From: Planctomycetota bacterium
GTDB taxonomy: Bacteria > Planctomycetota > Planctomycetia > Isosphaerales > Isosphaeraceae
Direction of reading: 5' to 3'
Length of the DNA: 6,722 bases
Assembly: GCA_021777685.1 (NCBI GenBank)
Contig: JAJYDH010000362.1
Location: 1 to 6,722, forward strand
Each line of letters begins with the position of its first letter. The stretch's first letter is position 1. The notes beneath the pieces were generated by a model. That model worked only from the letters and a program-made list of their open reading frames with translations. It did not search any database and was not told the origin of the DNA. The position numbers were made by a program, and so were the translations under genes. Positions 1 to 5,962 of this stretch are shown here, piece by piece.

Positions 1-685
1 GCTTGCCCAGGAACCCCTTGCGCGACGTCCCGACCAGCATGACGCACCCGATGCCGGCGAAGGCTTCCAGGTTCTGGAGCAGCAAGAGGTTGTGGACGGT
101 CCGCTTGCCGAAGCCGATCCCGGGATCGATCGCGATCCGCGATCGGGGGATGCCGAGGCCCTCGGCCCGCTCGACCATCCGGGCGAGTTCGTCGCGGACC
201 TCCCGGACGACGTCGTCGTAACGGGGGTCGTCCTGCATGGTCCGGGGCGTCCCCTTCATGTGCATCAGGACGACACCCGCGCCCGTCTGGGCGACGATGG
301 CAGCCAGATCGGGATCGGCGAGCCCCCGGATGTCGTTGATGATCGAGGCCCCGGCAGCGAGGGCGCGGCGGGCGACCTCGGGTTTCACCGTGTCGACCGA
401 GATCGGCACCCCGACCCGGCCGGCCAGCGCCTCGACGACGGGGATGACCCGGGCGATCTCCTCCTCGACCGGCACGACGGCCGCCCCCGGCCGGCTCGAC
501 TCGCCGCCGATGTCGAGGATGTCGGCCCCCTCGGCCACGAGCCGTTCGCCCAGGGCGACCGCGTCATCGAAGGCCAGCGACCGGCCGCCGTCCGAGAAGC
601 TGTCAGGGGTGACGTTGACGATCCCCATCACCTGAGGCCGCGAGTCGTCCGCGAACGTGAACCCAAGGGCACGCCAGATCCTCAT
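1..685 (-). CDS. folP: Dihydropteroate synthase, C-terminus cut by window edge
   Basis: This enzyme condenses 6-hydroxymethyl-dihydropterin pyrophosphate with p-aminobenzoate to give dihydropteroate, in cytoplasmic folate synthesis; it is the sulfonamide target. The 228 residues in view carry the whole family signature in order: MGIVNVTPDSFSDGG (20-34), DIGGESSRPGA (58-68), ISVDT with Asp98, IINDI with Asn117, MHMKGTPRTMQ (141-151), DPGIGFGK (187-194) and GTSRKGF (219-225). Family members are usually about 270-290 residues, so roughly 50 residues, including the final RxH motif, lie outside the window. The ATG at 685 has a purine-rich GAGGAAGG upstream and puts the first conserved motif at the usual distance from the N-terminus. 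folP lies 204 nt downstream of the lptE-like gene on the same strand, behind a structured leader. No disruption is visible. The family assignment is certain. Confidence 0.97.
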   Translation of the reverse strand, partial: MRIWRALGFTFADDSRPQVMGIVNVTPDSFSDGGRSLAFDDAVALGERLVAEGADILDIGGESSRPGAAVVPVEEEIARVIPVVEALAGRVGVPISVDTVKPEVARRALAAGASIINDIRGLADPDLAAIVAQTGAGVVLMHMKGTPRTMQDDPRYDDVVREVRDELARMVERAEGLGIPRSRIAIDPGIGFGKRTVHNLLLLQNLEAFAGIGCVMLVGTSRKGFLGK

Positions 686-718
686 CCCCGACCCTTCCTC
701 ATTATTTCCGCGAGCGAT

Positions 719-827
719 CGGGTGAGATTGCTCGTGCGGCCTGGAGAAATCCGAACCCAATGTCGGCCCCTCCCGGAAAAGACGAAACGCGACCTTGCCC
801 GATCTCACCCGGCTAGGGAGATCGGGC
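719..827 (-). promoter_or_regulatory. Structured folP leader with two competing stems (candidate attenuator)
   Basis: Read on the minus strand, GCCCGATCTC (827-818) pairs perfectly with GAGATCGGGC (806-797) across an 11-nt loop. The same central segment also contains CGGGTGAGAT (811-802), which pairs perfectly with ATCTCACCCG (728-719), ending about 34 nt before the folP start codon. The two 10-bp helices share positions 802-806 and cannot both form. Mutually exclusive helices are the usual layout of attenuators and riboswitch expression platforms, but no known aptamer is recognised and no clean U-tract follows either stem. The pairing is seen directly; regulation is inference. Confidence 0.35.
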
Positions 828-838
828 CGGTCGGGTCT

Positions 839-844
839 ATTATC
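839..844 (-). promoter_or_regulatory. Candidate -10 box for folP
   Basis: The minus strand reads GATAAT at 844-839, matching the sigma70 -10 consensus at five of six positions in a GC-rich context. No convincing -35 hexamer is found 16-18 nt upstream. A start about 7 nt downstream (near 832) would place the first leader stem (827-797) at the 5' end of the transcript, which adds some support. Confidence 0.3.
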
Positions 845-889
845 GCGAGGGATGGGGCCGTCGAACAGCGTTTTCCGGAGCCCGGCCGA

Positions 890-1423
890 TCACCAGGGCT
901 CTTCCATCATGTTCGCGACCTGGACAGCCAGCTTCTCGCAGCAGCGGTAGAAGGCGGCCTCGGAGCTCTCGCCGATCTCGGGGTAGAAGTTGAACGTCTC
1001 GGCGATGATGGCGGGGTTGGGCGGCTTCTTATCCTCTTTCTTGACCTTGTTGTCGGTCCAGGTGGCGGCGACGACCATCGTCGCGGTGAGCTGGCGAGGG
1101 AGGTTATACGGGTTCTCGACGACGACATTCTTGTCCGAGAAGTTGACCGTCCCTTCGAGCGTCGAGTCGGCCTCGTCCGGCTTGCCGACGACCTTGTAGG
1201 GGGTCTTGCGCTCGATCTCCTTGATGACAAGCTCGGTGAGCATGATATTGATGTCGCGACGGAACGTGATCGACTTGAAGACCGGCACGTAGACGGTCTT
1301 GATATCGGTGTTGTACGGCGCGCGGATGCTGTAGCCGGTGATCTTGCAGCCGGGGGCCAGCGTGGCCAGTGCCAGGCCCAGCATCAGTCCGGCCATCGGC
1401 ACCATCGGTCGGACGCTTCTCAT
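890..1423 (-). CDS. LptE-like LPS-assembly lipoprotein
   Basis: The 177-residue product is a likely outer-membrane lipoprotein of the LptE (rare lipoprotein B) type. In proteobacteria LptE plugs the LptD barrel and helps insert LPS into the outer leaflet. The N-terminus has a basic start, a hydrophobic stretch (about 10-24) and a lipobox-like LAPGC with Cys26. After it comes the family pattern: GYSIRAPYNTDIKTVYVPVF (30-49), then a helix with TELVIKEIERKTPYKVV and an EADSTLEGTV strand. The chosen ATG at 1423 has GGGGAGGG 7 nt upstream and begins the signal peptide; the frame stays open to 1699, but that extension overlaps the upstream gene and is arginine-rich nonsense. It lies 47 nt after the BamD-like gene, a fitting outer-membrane-assembly partner. 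The lipobox is slightly atypical (Ala at -3, Pro at -2). The LptE call rests on pattern similarity to a divergent family. Confidence 0.8.
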   Translation of the reverse strand: MRSVRPMVPMAGLMLGLALATLAPGCKITGYSIRAPYNTDIKTVYVPVFKSITFRRDINIMLTELVIKEIERKTPYKVVGKPDEADSTLEGTVNFSDKNVVVENPYNLPRQLTATMVVAATWTDNKVKKEDKKPPNPAIIAETFNFYPEIGESSEAAFYRCCEKLAVQVANMMEEPW

Positions 1424-1470
1424 CGACGGACCCTCCCCGGGAAGCTCGCAGAATTCGGGACGACGGGCGA

Positions 1471-2838
1471 TCAGTAGGGCTGACCGCCCTGGCCGCCGCC
1501 GCCCATCCCGCCGCCCAGGCCGGGCATGCCGCCGCCGCCACCCATGCCGCCCATCCCGCCGTTCAGCATCCCGCCCAGCATCCCGCCGGCGGCGCCGTTG
1601 GGGGCCGAGCCGGGCGTGGTCATGATCTTGCTGGGGACGCTCGCGACGCGCGGCATCTTGGCGATCTTGCCCATCTCCTTCTTCGCCTCGCCGGCCCACT
1701 TGCTGTTGGGCCAGTTGGCCATGACCAGCCCGAACTGGTATTCGGCCGAGATCGGCTTCCGGGCCCGGATGTAGTACATGCCGACCGTGTAGGCTTGCTC
1801 GGCATGCTGGTCCTGGATCAGGTCGAGCGTGTGGTAGAGCCCCTCCACGGTCGCCTGGCGCTCGGGGAACTCGGCCATCGTCTTCTTGATGGTCTCGCGG
1901 GCCTGCTCCAGCCCGGAGATGTCGTATTCCGGCCCGATGTAGCCCTTCATCTTGGAGTCGATGCTGGAGAGCTGGGCTCGCTCCTTGTACTCGCTCTTGG
2001 GGTGCTCGGTGATGAGCTGGTCGTAGTAGATCGCGGCGGCCTCGTAGTCGCCGACCATGTGGAAATGGTCGGCGGTCCGGAGGGCGGCGTCGTCGGCCAG
2101 GGGACCTTGCGGGTCGTGGAGCCGGACGTGTTCGAGCGCCTTGACGGCGTAACCGTCGGTGTCCAGCATCGGCTGGCGGCCGTCGAAGCGCGACTTCCAG
2201 TCGAGCGGCTTGGCCTTGGGATCCTCGCCGGAGAGCCAGAACTGGGCGATCTGATACTCGCGGGCGACGAGCTTGTCGACGTACTCGGTGCCGGGGTACT
2301 TCTTGATGAGCACCTCGTAACTGTCGTTCGCCTTCACGTAGTTCTGGAGCCGGAACTGGGACTCGGCGAGCCAGTACTGGGCCTTCTCGCCCCAGGGCGT
2401 CCCCTTCTTGACCTCGCGCTTGGCCAGCGGGAGGAGGAGCTTCTCGGCCTCGGCGTAGTTGCCGGCGTCGAACGCCTTCTTGGCGACGGCGAACTCGCCC
2501 TCGGAGGTCGGGTCGGGTGCGGCCTTGGTCTTCTCCCAGCCCTTCTGGCCGAGGAGGACCGAGTTCTGGTCGTAGGCCCGCGAGCTGAACGGGGTCTTAT
2601 CGCCGGAGAGCCAGCGCGAGATGAGGGTCTTGTCGGTGGTCCCGTCCGACATCGGCGAGTTCATCGGGGCGGGCGCGGTCCTGCTGGCGATCCAGTCGGC
2701 GATCGGCCCCGCCTCGGCCGCCGGGGCGACGATCGTCAGGAGCGCGGCGGCGGCGGCCAGCCCCCGGCGCGAGGACCGGGCGAGGGTCCGGCGGCCCCGG
2801 GGGCCTCGGCGACGGTCGGTCGGGGGATCGAAGGGCAT
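1471..2838 (-). CDS. Secreted TPR protein, BamD/YfiO-like, with Gly/Met-rich tail
   Basis: The 455-residue protein has an arginine-rich N-terminus, a hydrophobic core (about 26-41) and a likely signal-peptidase I site after AEA (41-43). Tetratricopeptide-type helical pairs follow: FAVAKKAFDAGNYAEAEKLL (116-135), AQYWLAESQFRLQNYVKA (153-170) with YEVLIKKYPGTEYVDKL, AALRTADHFHMVGDYEAAAI (251-270) with YYDQLITEHPKSEY, and AYTVGMYYIRARKPISA (349-365). The spacing and the 'KYP.SEY' endings resemble BamD/YfiO, the lipoprotein of the outer-membrane barrel assembly machine. Unlike BamD, it has no cysteine at all, so it cannot be lipid-anchored. SRRGLA (23-28) loosely resembles a twin-arginine motif. 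The last 40 residues are Gly/Met-rich. The ATG lies 3 nt past the recO stop, with GGAG inside the end of recO, so translation is probably coupled. Periplasmic TPR scaffold is secure; a BamD role is inferred from fold and the lptE neighbour. Confidence 0.85.
   Translation of the reverse strand: MPFDPPTDRRRGPRGRRTLARSSRRGLAAAAALLTIVAPAAEAGPIADWIASRTAPAPMNSPMSDGTTDKTLISRWLSGDKTPFSSRAYDQNSVLLGQKGWEKTKAAPDPTSEGEFAVAKKAFDAGNYAEAEKLLLPLAKREVKKGTPWGEKAQYWLAESQFRLQNYVKANDSYEVLIKKYPGTEYVDKLVAREYQIAQFWLSGEDPKAKPLDWKSRFDGRQPMLDTDGYAVKALEHVRLHDPQGPLADDAALRTADHFHMVGDYEAAAIYYDQLITEHPKSEYKERAQLSSIDSKMKGYIGPEYDISGLEQARETIKKTMAEFPERQATVEGLYHTLDLIQDQHAEQAYTVGMYYIRARKPISAEYQFGLVMANWPNSKWAGEAKKEMGKIAKMPRVASVPSKIMTTPGSAPNGAAGGMLGGMLNGGMGGMGGGGGMPGLGGGMGGGGQGGQPY
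1474..1593 (-). repeat. Gly/Met-rich low-complexity coding tail
   Basis: These codons encode residues 416-455 of the TPR protein, an irregular series of GGM, GGML and GGMG units ending in GGQPY. The DNA shows as repeated CCGCCCAT-type units on the plus strand. Such tails are flexible and may be sticky or metal-binding, but no function can be assigned. Short-unit repetition makes the length prone to slippage. Confidence 0.75.
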
Positions 2839-2841
2839 CGT

Positions 2842-3588
2842 TCAGGCTCCGAGATAGGGCAGGAGTCGCGGCCTCCGGCCGATCGCATGGCTGATGACCG
2901 CCCCCAGGGTCGCCCGGATCGAGGCCGAGGCCGATGGGGGCAGCTCGACCTCTCGCCAGGCCCGGCCCGGCTCCGACAGCGACCGGATCGCCGCCAGGGT
3001 CGACCCCGAGAGGGTCGCCACGTGCGGCTGGCCGGGCCGGCAGGCCGGGCAGAGCACCCCGCCGGTCGCCAGCCCGAACGCGAAGGAGTCGCCCCTCGCG
3101 TCGACCGTCTCGCCGCAGTGGGCGCACTCGTCGAGGCTCGGCATCAGGCCCAGCTCCCGGAGGCACGCCAGCTCGAACCGGAACACTCGCCTCGGCCGCA
3201 GGCCGGGCTCGCCCAGGTGCCGCAACGTCACCGTCGCCGCGTCGAACAGCCTCGGGTGCGGGTCGTGGAAGTCGGTCAGGTCCGACAGCAGCTCGGCGAT
3301 GTAATAGCCGGCATAGAGGGCCGCCAGGTCGCGGCGAAGTGGCTCGAAGCGCTCGACGGGCGCGGCCTCGATGATCAGGTCGAGCGCGTCGGACGCCTTG
3401 TGCAGCAGCACGATATCGGAAACCGCCAGCAGGTCAAGGCCACCCTGCATGGGCGACTTGAGCCGGCGAGCCCCCTTGGCCAGGCCGGAGACCTTGCCCA
3501 GCTCCCGCGTGAACAGCGTGGCGACCGTGCTCGTCTCGAACACGTCCCACGACCGGAGCACCAGGGCCAACGAACGGACCGCGGGCAA
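2842..3588 (-). CDS. recO: DNA repair protein RecO
   Basis: RecO acts in the RecF/RecFOR recombination-repair pathway: it binds ssDNA and SSB and, with RecR, helps load RecA at gaps. The 248-residue length matches the family (E. coli 242). The N-terminal OB-fold shows the typical ALVLRSWDVFETSTVATLFT (8-27) followed by GKVSGLAKGARRLKS (31-45). The helical C-terminal part contains a four-cysteine zinc site, CAHC (155-158) and CPAC (180-183). The gene starts with TTG at 3588: AGAGGTGG sits just upstream, and starting there gives the standard RecO N-terminus. It is the first gene of the minus-strand group, with the TPR gene beginning 3 nt after its stop. All key features are intact. Confidence 0.95.
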   Translation of the reverse strand: MPAVRSLALVLRSWDVFETSTVATLFTRELGKVSGLAKGARRLKSPMQGGLDLLAVSDIVLLHKASDALDLIIEAAPVERFEPLRRDLAALYAGYYIAELLSDLTDFHDPHPRLFDAATVTLRHLGEPGLRPRRVFRFELACLRELGLMPSLDECAHCGETVDARGDSFAFGLATGGVLCPACRPGQPHVATLSGSTLAAIRSLSEPGRAWREVELPPSASASIRATLGAVISHAIGRRPRLLPYLGA

Positions 3589-3591
3589 GTT

Positions 3592-3599
3592 CCACCTCT
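3592..3599 (-). promoter_or_regulatory. Ribosome binding site fixing the TTG start of recO
   Basis: The minus strand reads AGAGGTGG followed by AAC and then TTG. The strong anti-SD complementarity so close to the TTG decides for this start over the in-frame internal TTG and GTG codons, which would cut into the conserved OB-fold. Confidence 0.65.
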
Positions 3600-3802
3600 C
3601 GATCCCTCTTTCTGGACACTCTTTCGGGCGAGTCGGGCCCGCGAAATGGGGCCTTCACGCCTCCAGGTTCAAAGTCGAGACGCCGACGGGCCGATCGTTC
3701 TCCCGGGGGCGAGCGAAAATTCGGCGACGTCGGACGACCCGAGGGCCGGCCCGCGTCGTATAAACCAGGGGGCGGTACGCCCGTCCCGTCGGATCTCGGC
3801 CG

Positions 3803-3827
3803 GGTTGTCCGGGCAGCCCGGGCGACC
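3803..3827 (+). other. 11-bp hairpin next to AT-rich palindrome
   Basis: GGTTGTCCGGG (3803-3813) pairs with CCCGGGCGACC (3817-3827) around a CAG loop. Nine pairs are Watson-Crick and two are G-U. The G-U pairs become A-C mismatches in minus-strand RNA, so the fold favours a plus-strand transcript. The AT-rich palindrome follows without a gap. It could be a terminator or leader stem, but there is no real U-tract. Confidence 0.35.
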
Positions 3828-3841
3828 ACAATTTAAATTGT
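3828..3841. promoter_or_regulatory. Perfect 14-bp AT-rich palindrome, operator-like
   Basis: ACAATTTAAATTGT is a perfect inverted repeat of 12 A/T and 2 G/C bases inside strongly GC-rich DNA. The half-sites ACAATT/AATTGT resemble operators of OhrR/MarR-type repressors (TACAATT half-sites), with different centre spacing. On the minus strand its edge includes TACAAT (3842-3837), a possible -10 box for the recO direction, though no good -35 is visible. Which regulator, if any, binds cannot be told. Confidence 0.4.
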
Positions 3842-3919
3842 AGGGAACGTCATTTCGACCACGGCCTCGCACTCCGCCCGGAAATGTCAGTGCCCATCCC
3901 GAGCCAGGGAGATTGAGCA

Positions 3920-4033
3920 ATGATCCGATTCGAGGCCCTCTTCCGGCCGATCGCGAGCCTTTGCCTCGCATTCCTCGGCCGTCGCCTTCGACCGATCCCC
4001 ATCCCCGTCGACGCCCGAGGGCGTCGACGCTGA
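3920..4033 (+). CDS. Possible small protein of 37 residues
   Basis: I do not recognise this product. An ATG at 3920 follows AGGGAGA with a 7-nt gap, an ideal Shine-Dalgarno placement, and the frame runs 37 codons to TGA. The N-terminal half is moderately hydrophobic (MIRFEALFRPIASLCLAFLG), followed by an arginine- and proline-rich end with RPIPIPV and a final GRRR. A peptide with a hydrophobic segment and basic tail could bind membrane or nucleic acid, but this is only a description. About three quarters of the third positions are G or C. The last codons fall inside a perfect 24-nt palindrome, so the constraint there may be on RNA or DNA structure and not on protein. Chance occurrence is quite possible. 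Confidence 0.3.
   Translation: MIRFEALFRPIASLCLAFLGRRLRPIPIPVDARGRRR
4006..4029. repeat. 24-nt perfect GC-rich palindrome (hairpin)
   Basis: CGTCGACGCCC (4006-4016) and GGGCGTCGACG (4019-4029) are exact inverted copies separated by GA. In RNA this gives a ten-pair stem with a CGAG tetraloop on either strand. It ends just before the stop codon of the possible small ORF. No T-run follows on either side, so a classic intrinsic terminator is not supported; a factor-dependent terminator, RNA 3' end or protein site are options. Confidence 0.5.
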
Positions 4034-4186
4034 GGATCGCGCGACCTGGCCGATCCGATAAGACCGGCGGGCGGGAGTGTCCACCTCGGCCCTGACAGGC
4101 CCCGGGGCGGCACTCACGCCCGTCGGGCCATTTCGAAACGTCCGGCCGAAATCAATCTCGATGCCGGTGCTCGGCGGACTGGGGGC

Positions 4187-4215
4187 TTGCAATCTCGGTT
4201 TTTGTCTGGCAGAAT
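4187..4215 (+). promoter_or_regulatory. Candidate sigma70-type promoter for the lipoprotein gene
   Basis: TTGCAA (4187-4192) and CAGAAT (4210-4215) each match four of six consensus bases and are separated by exactly 17 nt, in the least GC-rich stretch before the gene. A start near 4222 would give a leader of about 140 nt, containing a stem around the CGCATGCG palindrome (about 4272-4289). The boxes are imperfect. Confidence 0.35.
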
Positions 4216-4361
4216 TCCTTCACCCTCGGCGGGAAATCGATCGCCTCGCTCCCCACCTCCACCTCTCCCGGGGGGGCGCATGCGTCCCCGCCATTCTCCC
4301 TCTCCCGTTTCGGACCGGTTCCCTCGGTCTCCCGCCCCTCGATCATCGAGGATCTGCATTC

Positions 4362-4811
4362 ATGCTCCAGTCCAATCGATGCGTTCATTTCGCGGTCATG
4401 GGGTGCCTGGCACTCTCCTCCGCCCTGTTCGCCGGTTGCGGCGGGTCGGACGGCCTGCCGCGCGAGTCCGTCTCGGGCGTCGTCATGCTCGACGGACAGC
4501 CGCTGCCGTCCGGGTCGATCCAGATGCTCCCGGTCGACAGCAAGGTCGGCGTCGCCGGGGGCGCCGTCATCAAGGACGGCAAGTTTGAAATCGGTCGAGA
4601 GCAGGGGCTGATCCCCGGCCAGTATCGGGTGGTCATCAACAGCGGCCAGGAGGCCACCCCGCCCCCGTCCGGCGAGCCGCCTGGGCCCATCGCGGCGGCC
4701 GACGCGGCCAAAGAGATCATCCCCGCCCAGTACAATGCCCAGACGACCCTGACCGCCGACGTCAAGGCCGGCACGCCGAACACCTTCCCCTTCGATCTCA
4801 AGTCGAAGTGA
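4362..4811 (+). CDS. Small lipoprotein with transthyretin/carboxypeptidase-regulatory-like domain
   Basis: The 149-residue product is a probable membrane-anchored lipoprotein: hydrophobic residues 9-24 lead to a lipobox LFAGC with Cys26, then a GGSDG linker. The mature part is one small beta-sandwich-like unit: VSGVVMLDGQPLPSG (37-51), GGAVIKDGKFEIG (66-78), IPGQYRVVI (84-92) and the closing IIPAQYNAQTTLTADV (119-134) with a FPFDL strand. This pattern is common in planctomycete proteins encoded beside DUF1559 genes; their role is unknown, and an extracellular binding or structural function is inferred only. The ATG at 4362 has GAGGA 9 nt upstream and begins the signal peptide. The frame stays open back to 4077, but that extension has no protein character. 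The DUF1559 gene follows after 158 nt. Confidence 0.85.
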   Translation: MLQSNRCVHFAVMGCLALSSALFAGCGGSDGLPRESVSGVVMLDGQPLPSGSIQMLPVDSKVGVAGGAVIKDGKFEIGREQGLIPGQYRVVINSGQEATPPPSGEPPGPIAAADAAKEIIPAQYNAQTTLTADVKAGTPNTFPFDLKSK

Positions 4812-4813
4812 CC

Positions 4814-4877
4814 TGACGGACCCTCTCCGTCACCGCGCCACGACCTTCTCTCCCGACGGTCGGCGGGTCCTCCGCCG
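4814..4877 (+). other. Two short hairpins after the lipoprotein gene
   Basis: TGACGGA (4814-4820) pairs with TCCGTCA (4826-4832) around CCCTC, starting 3 nt after the stop codon. CGGCGG (4861-4866) pairs with CCGCCG (4872-4877) around GTCCT. Neither has a following T-run. They could cause partial termination or protect the 3' end between this gene and the DUF1559 gene, but short GC-rich stems are common by chance here. Confidence 0.3.
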
Positions 4878-4969
4878 TCGCTCGATGAAGCGTCACGTCC
4901 CGGGGATGTCCCTGCGCGCACCGGCAGGCGATGTCAATCCTTCAACGTCGACCTCCCAGAGGAGCATTC

Positions 4970-5932
4970 ATGAATCACCGGAAGCGTCGCGGTTTCACCC
5001 TGATCGAGCTGCTGGTCGTCATCGCCATCATCGCCGTCCTCATCGCGCTCCTCCTGCCGGCCGTGCAGGCCGCCCGCGAGGCCGCCCGTCGCTCGCAGTG
5101 CGTCAACAACCTCAAGCAGATCGGCCTGGCGGTGATGAACTACGAGAGTTCCAACACCTCGCTGCCCCCGGGCTGCAAGTTCCAGGTCTGGGGCACCTGG
5201 GCCATCTTCATCCTGCCGTACATGGAACAGACGCAGGTCTACAACTCCTGGAACTCGCTCGGGGACTACGGACTGAGCGCGGCCGGCGGCAACAGCGCCC
5301 TGCGTTACGGCGGGGCGATGAACACCACAGCGACCACCGCCCGGATCAACAGCTATACCTGCCCCAGCGACACCCGGAGCGCCCCGCTGGGCGGCATCCC
5401 GTCGTACAACTATGTGGCCAACTACGGCAATACCGCGATCACCAGCGTCGGCACCGCGACCTCGACCGCGCCGGCGCTGACCTACAACGGCTTCATGTAC
5501 TCCGGCGCCCCGTTCAGCGACATCTACCTCGGGGCCGTGACCCTGTCCTCGATCACCGACGGCCTGAGCAACACGATGTATCACGCCGAGTGCATCGAGG
5601 GTCAGGACGGTCCCACCGGACAGCTCGACCTCCGCGGGTACATCCACTGGTGGGAGGGGGCGTTCTTCGAATCGTCACTCACCCCCAACTCGACCCAGCC
5701 CGACCAGATGCAGAGCTCGGGCTACTGCTACGCCAATTACCTGGGCAACCCGCCGTGCGTCGGCGGCACGACCAATTTCGTCCACGCGGCGAGGAGCCGC
5801 CACCCCGGCGGCCTCAACGCGGTCATGGGCGACGGCAGCGTCCGGTTCGTCAAGAACACGATCAACATCGCCACCTGGCAGGCCCTGTCCACCACCAAGG
5901 GCGCGGAGGTGATCAGCTCCGACCAGTATTGA
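4970..5932 (+). CDS. DUF1559 protein with prepilin-type N-terminus and H-X9-DG motif
   Basis: The 320-residue protein belongs to a family greatly expanded in Planctomycetota. It starts with a basic RKRRG leader and a type IV pilin-like cleavage site after Gly8: the mature protein would begin FTLIELLVV with Glu13 at the +5 position, followed by a long hydrophobic helix (to about residue 30) and AREAARRSQC. The DUF1559 core includes NNLKQIGLAVMNY (46-58), ILPYMEQ (81-87), TCPSD (130-134) and ITDGLSNT (195-202). Near the end His278, nine residues, then Asp288-Gly289 make the H-X9-DG signature, continued by GSVRFVKN. The ATG at 4970 has AGAGGAG 5 nt upstream; the in-frame ATG at 4931 lacks this and would disturb the leader. 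Likely processed by prepilin peptidase and exported, perhaps as a pseudopilin-like surface component; the true function is unknown. The preceding small lipoprotein is a usual companion. Confidence 0.93.
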   Translation: MNHRKRRGFTLIELLVVIAIIAVLIALLLPAVQAAREAARRSQCVNNLKQIGLAVMNYESSNTSLPPGCKFQVWGTWAIFILPYMEQTQVYNSWNSLGDYGLSAAGGNSALRYGGAMNTTATTARINSYTCPSDTRSAPLGGIPSYNYVANYGNTAITSVGTATSTAPALTYNGFMYSGAPFSDIYLGAVTLSSITDGLSNTMYHAECIEGQDGPTGQLDLRGYIHWWEGAFFESSLTPNSTQPDQMQSSGYCYANYLGNPPCVGGTTNFVHAARSRHPGGLNAVMGDGSVRFVKNTINIATWQALSTTKGAEVISSDQY

Positions 5933-5962
5933 TCGTCACCGAGAGGTCGAAGAAGTCCAGAC

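Larger units (their letters stand above)
3589..4361. other. Long divergent intergenic region
   Basis: About 770 nt separate the recO start from the lipoprotein start. The reading frames crossing it are arginine/proline/serine-rich and match no family I recognise, so I regard it as non-coding apart from one possible 37-codon ORF. It contains the hairpin, palindromes and promoter listed separately. An isolated TATAAA at 3759-3764 has no usable -35 box on either strand. I see no convincing promoter for recO close to its start. Confidence 0.6.

Noticed and set aside
92..1477. 461-codon open frame on the plus strand
   Set aside because: It is antisense to folP and the lptE-like gene, both with clear family motifs, and crosses their intergenic region; no domain is recognisable.
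1424..1699. N-terminal extension of the lptE-like gene
   Set aside because: It overlaps the TPR gene in another frame and is arginine-rich. The ATG at 1423 has a strong Shine-Dalgarno and begins a lipoprotein signal peptide.
1369..3843. 824-codon open frame on the plus strand
   Set aside because: It lies antisense to recO, the TPR gene and part of the lptE-like gene, and its product is a low-information Gly/Leu/Val/Arg/Asp-rich string. Long antisense frames are expected opposite GC-rich genes that avoid A/T at third positions.
3669..4359. Several minus-strand frames of 80-100 codons in the central intergenic region
   Set aside because: They overlap one another in different frames, are Arg/Pro/Gly/Ser-rich, and lack Shine-Dalgarno sequences and family motifs.
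4077..4361. N-terminal extension of the small lipoprotein
   Set aside because: It would bury the signal peptide inside the protein and runs through the likely promoter; the ATG at 4362 has its own ribosome binding site.
4385..4921. 178-codon minus-strand frame opposite the lipoprotein gene
   Set aside because: It is a composition shadow of the lipoprotein gene; no start signal or domain is seen.
4934..5647. 237-codon minus-strand frame opposite the DUF1559 gene
   Set aside because: It is antisense to a gene with full family signatures, and its product has no recognisable motif.
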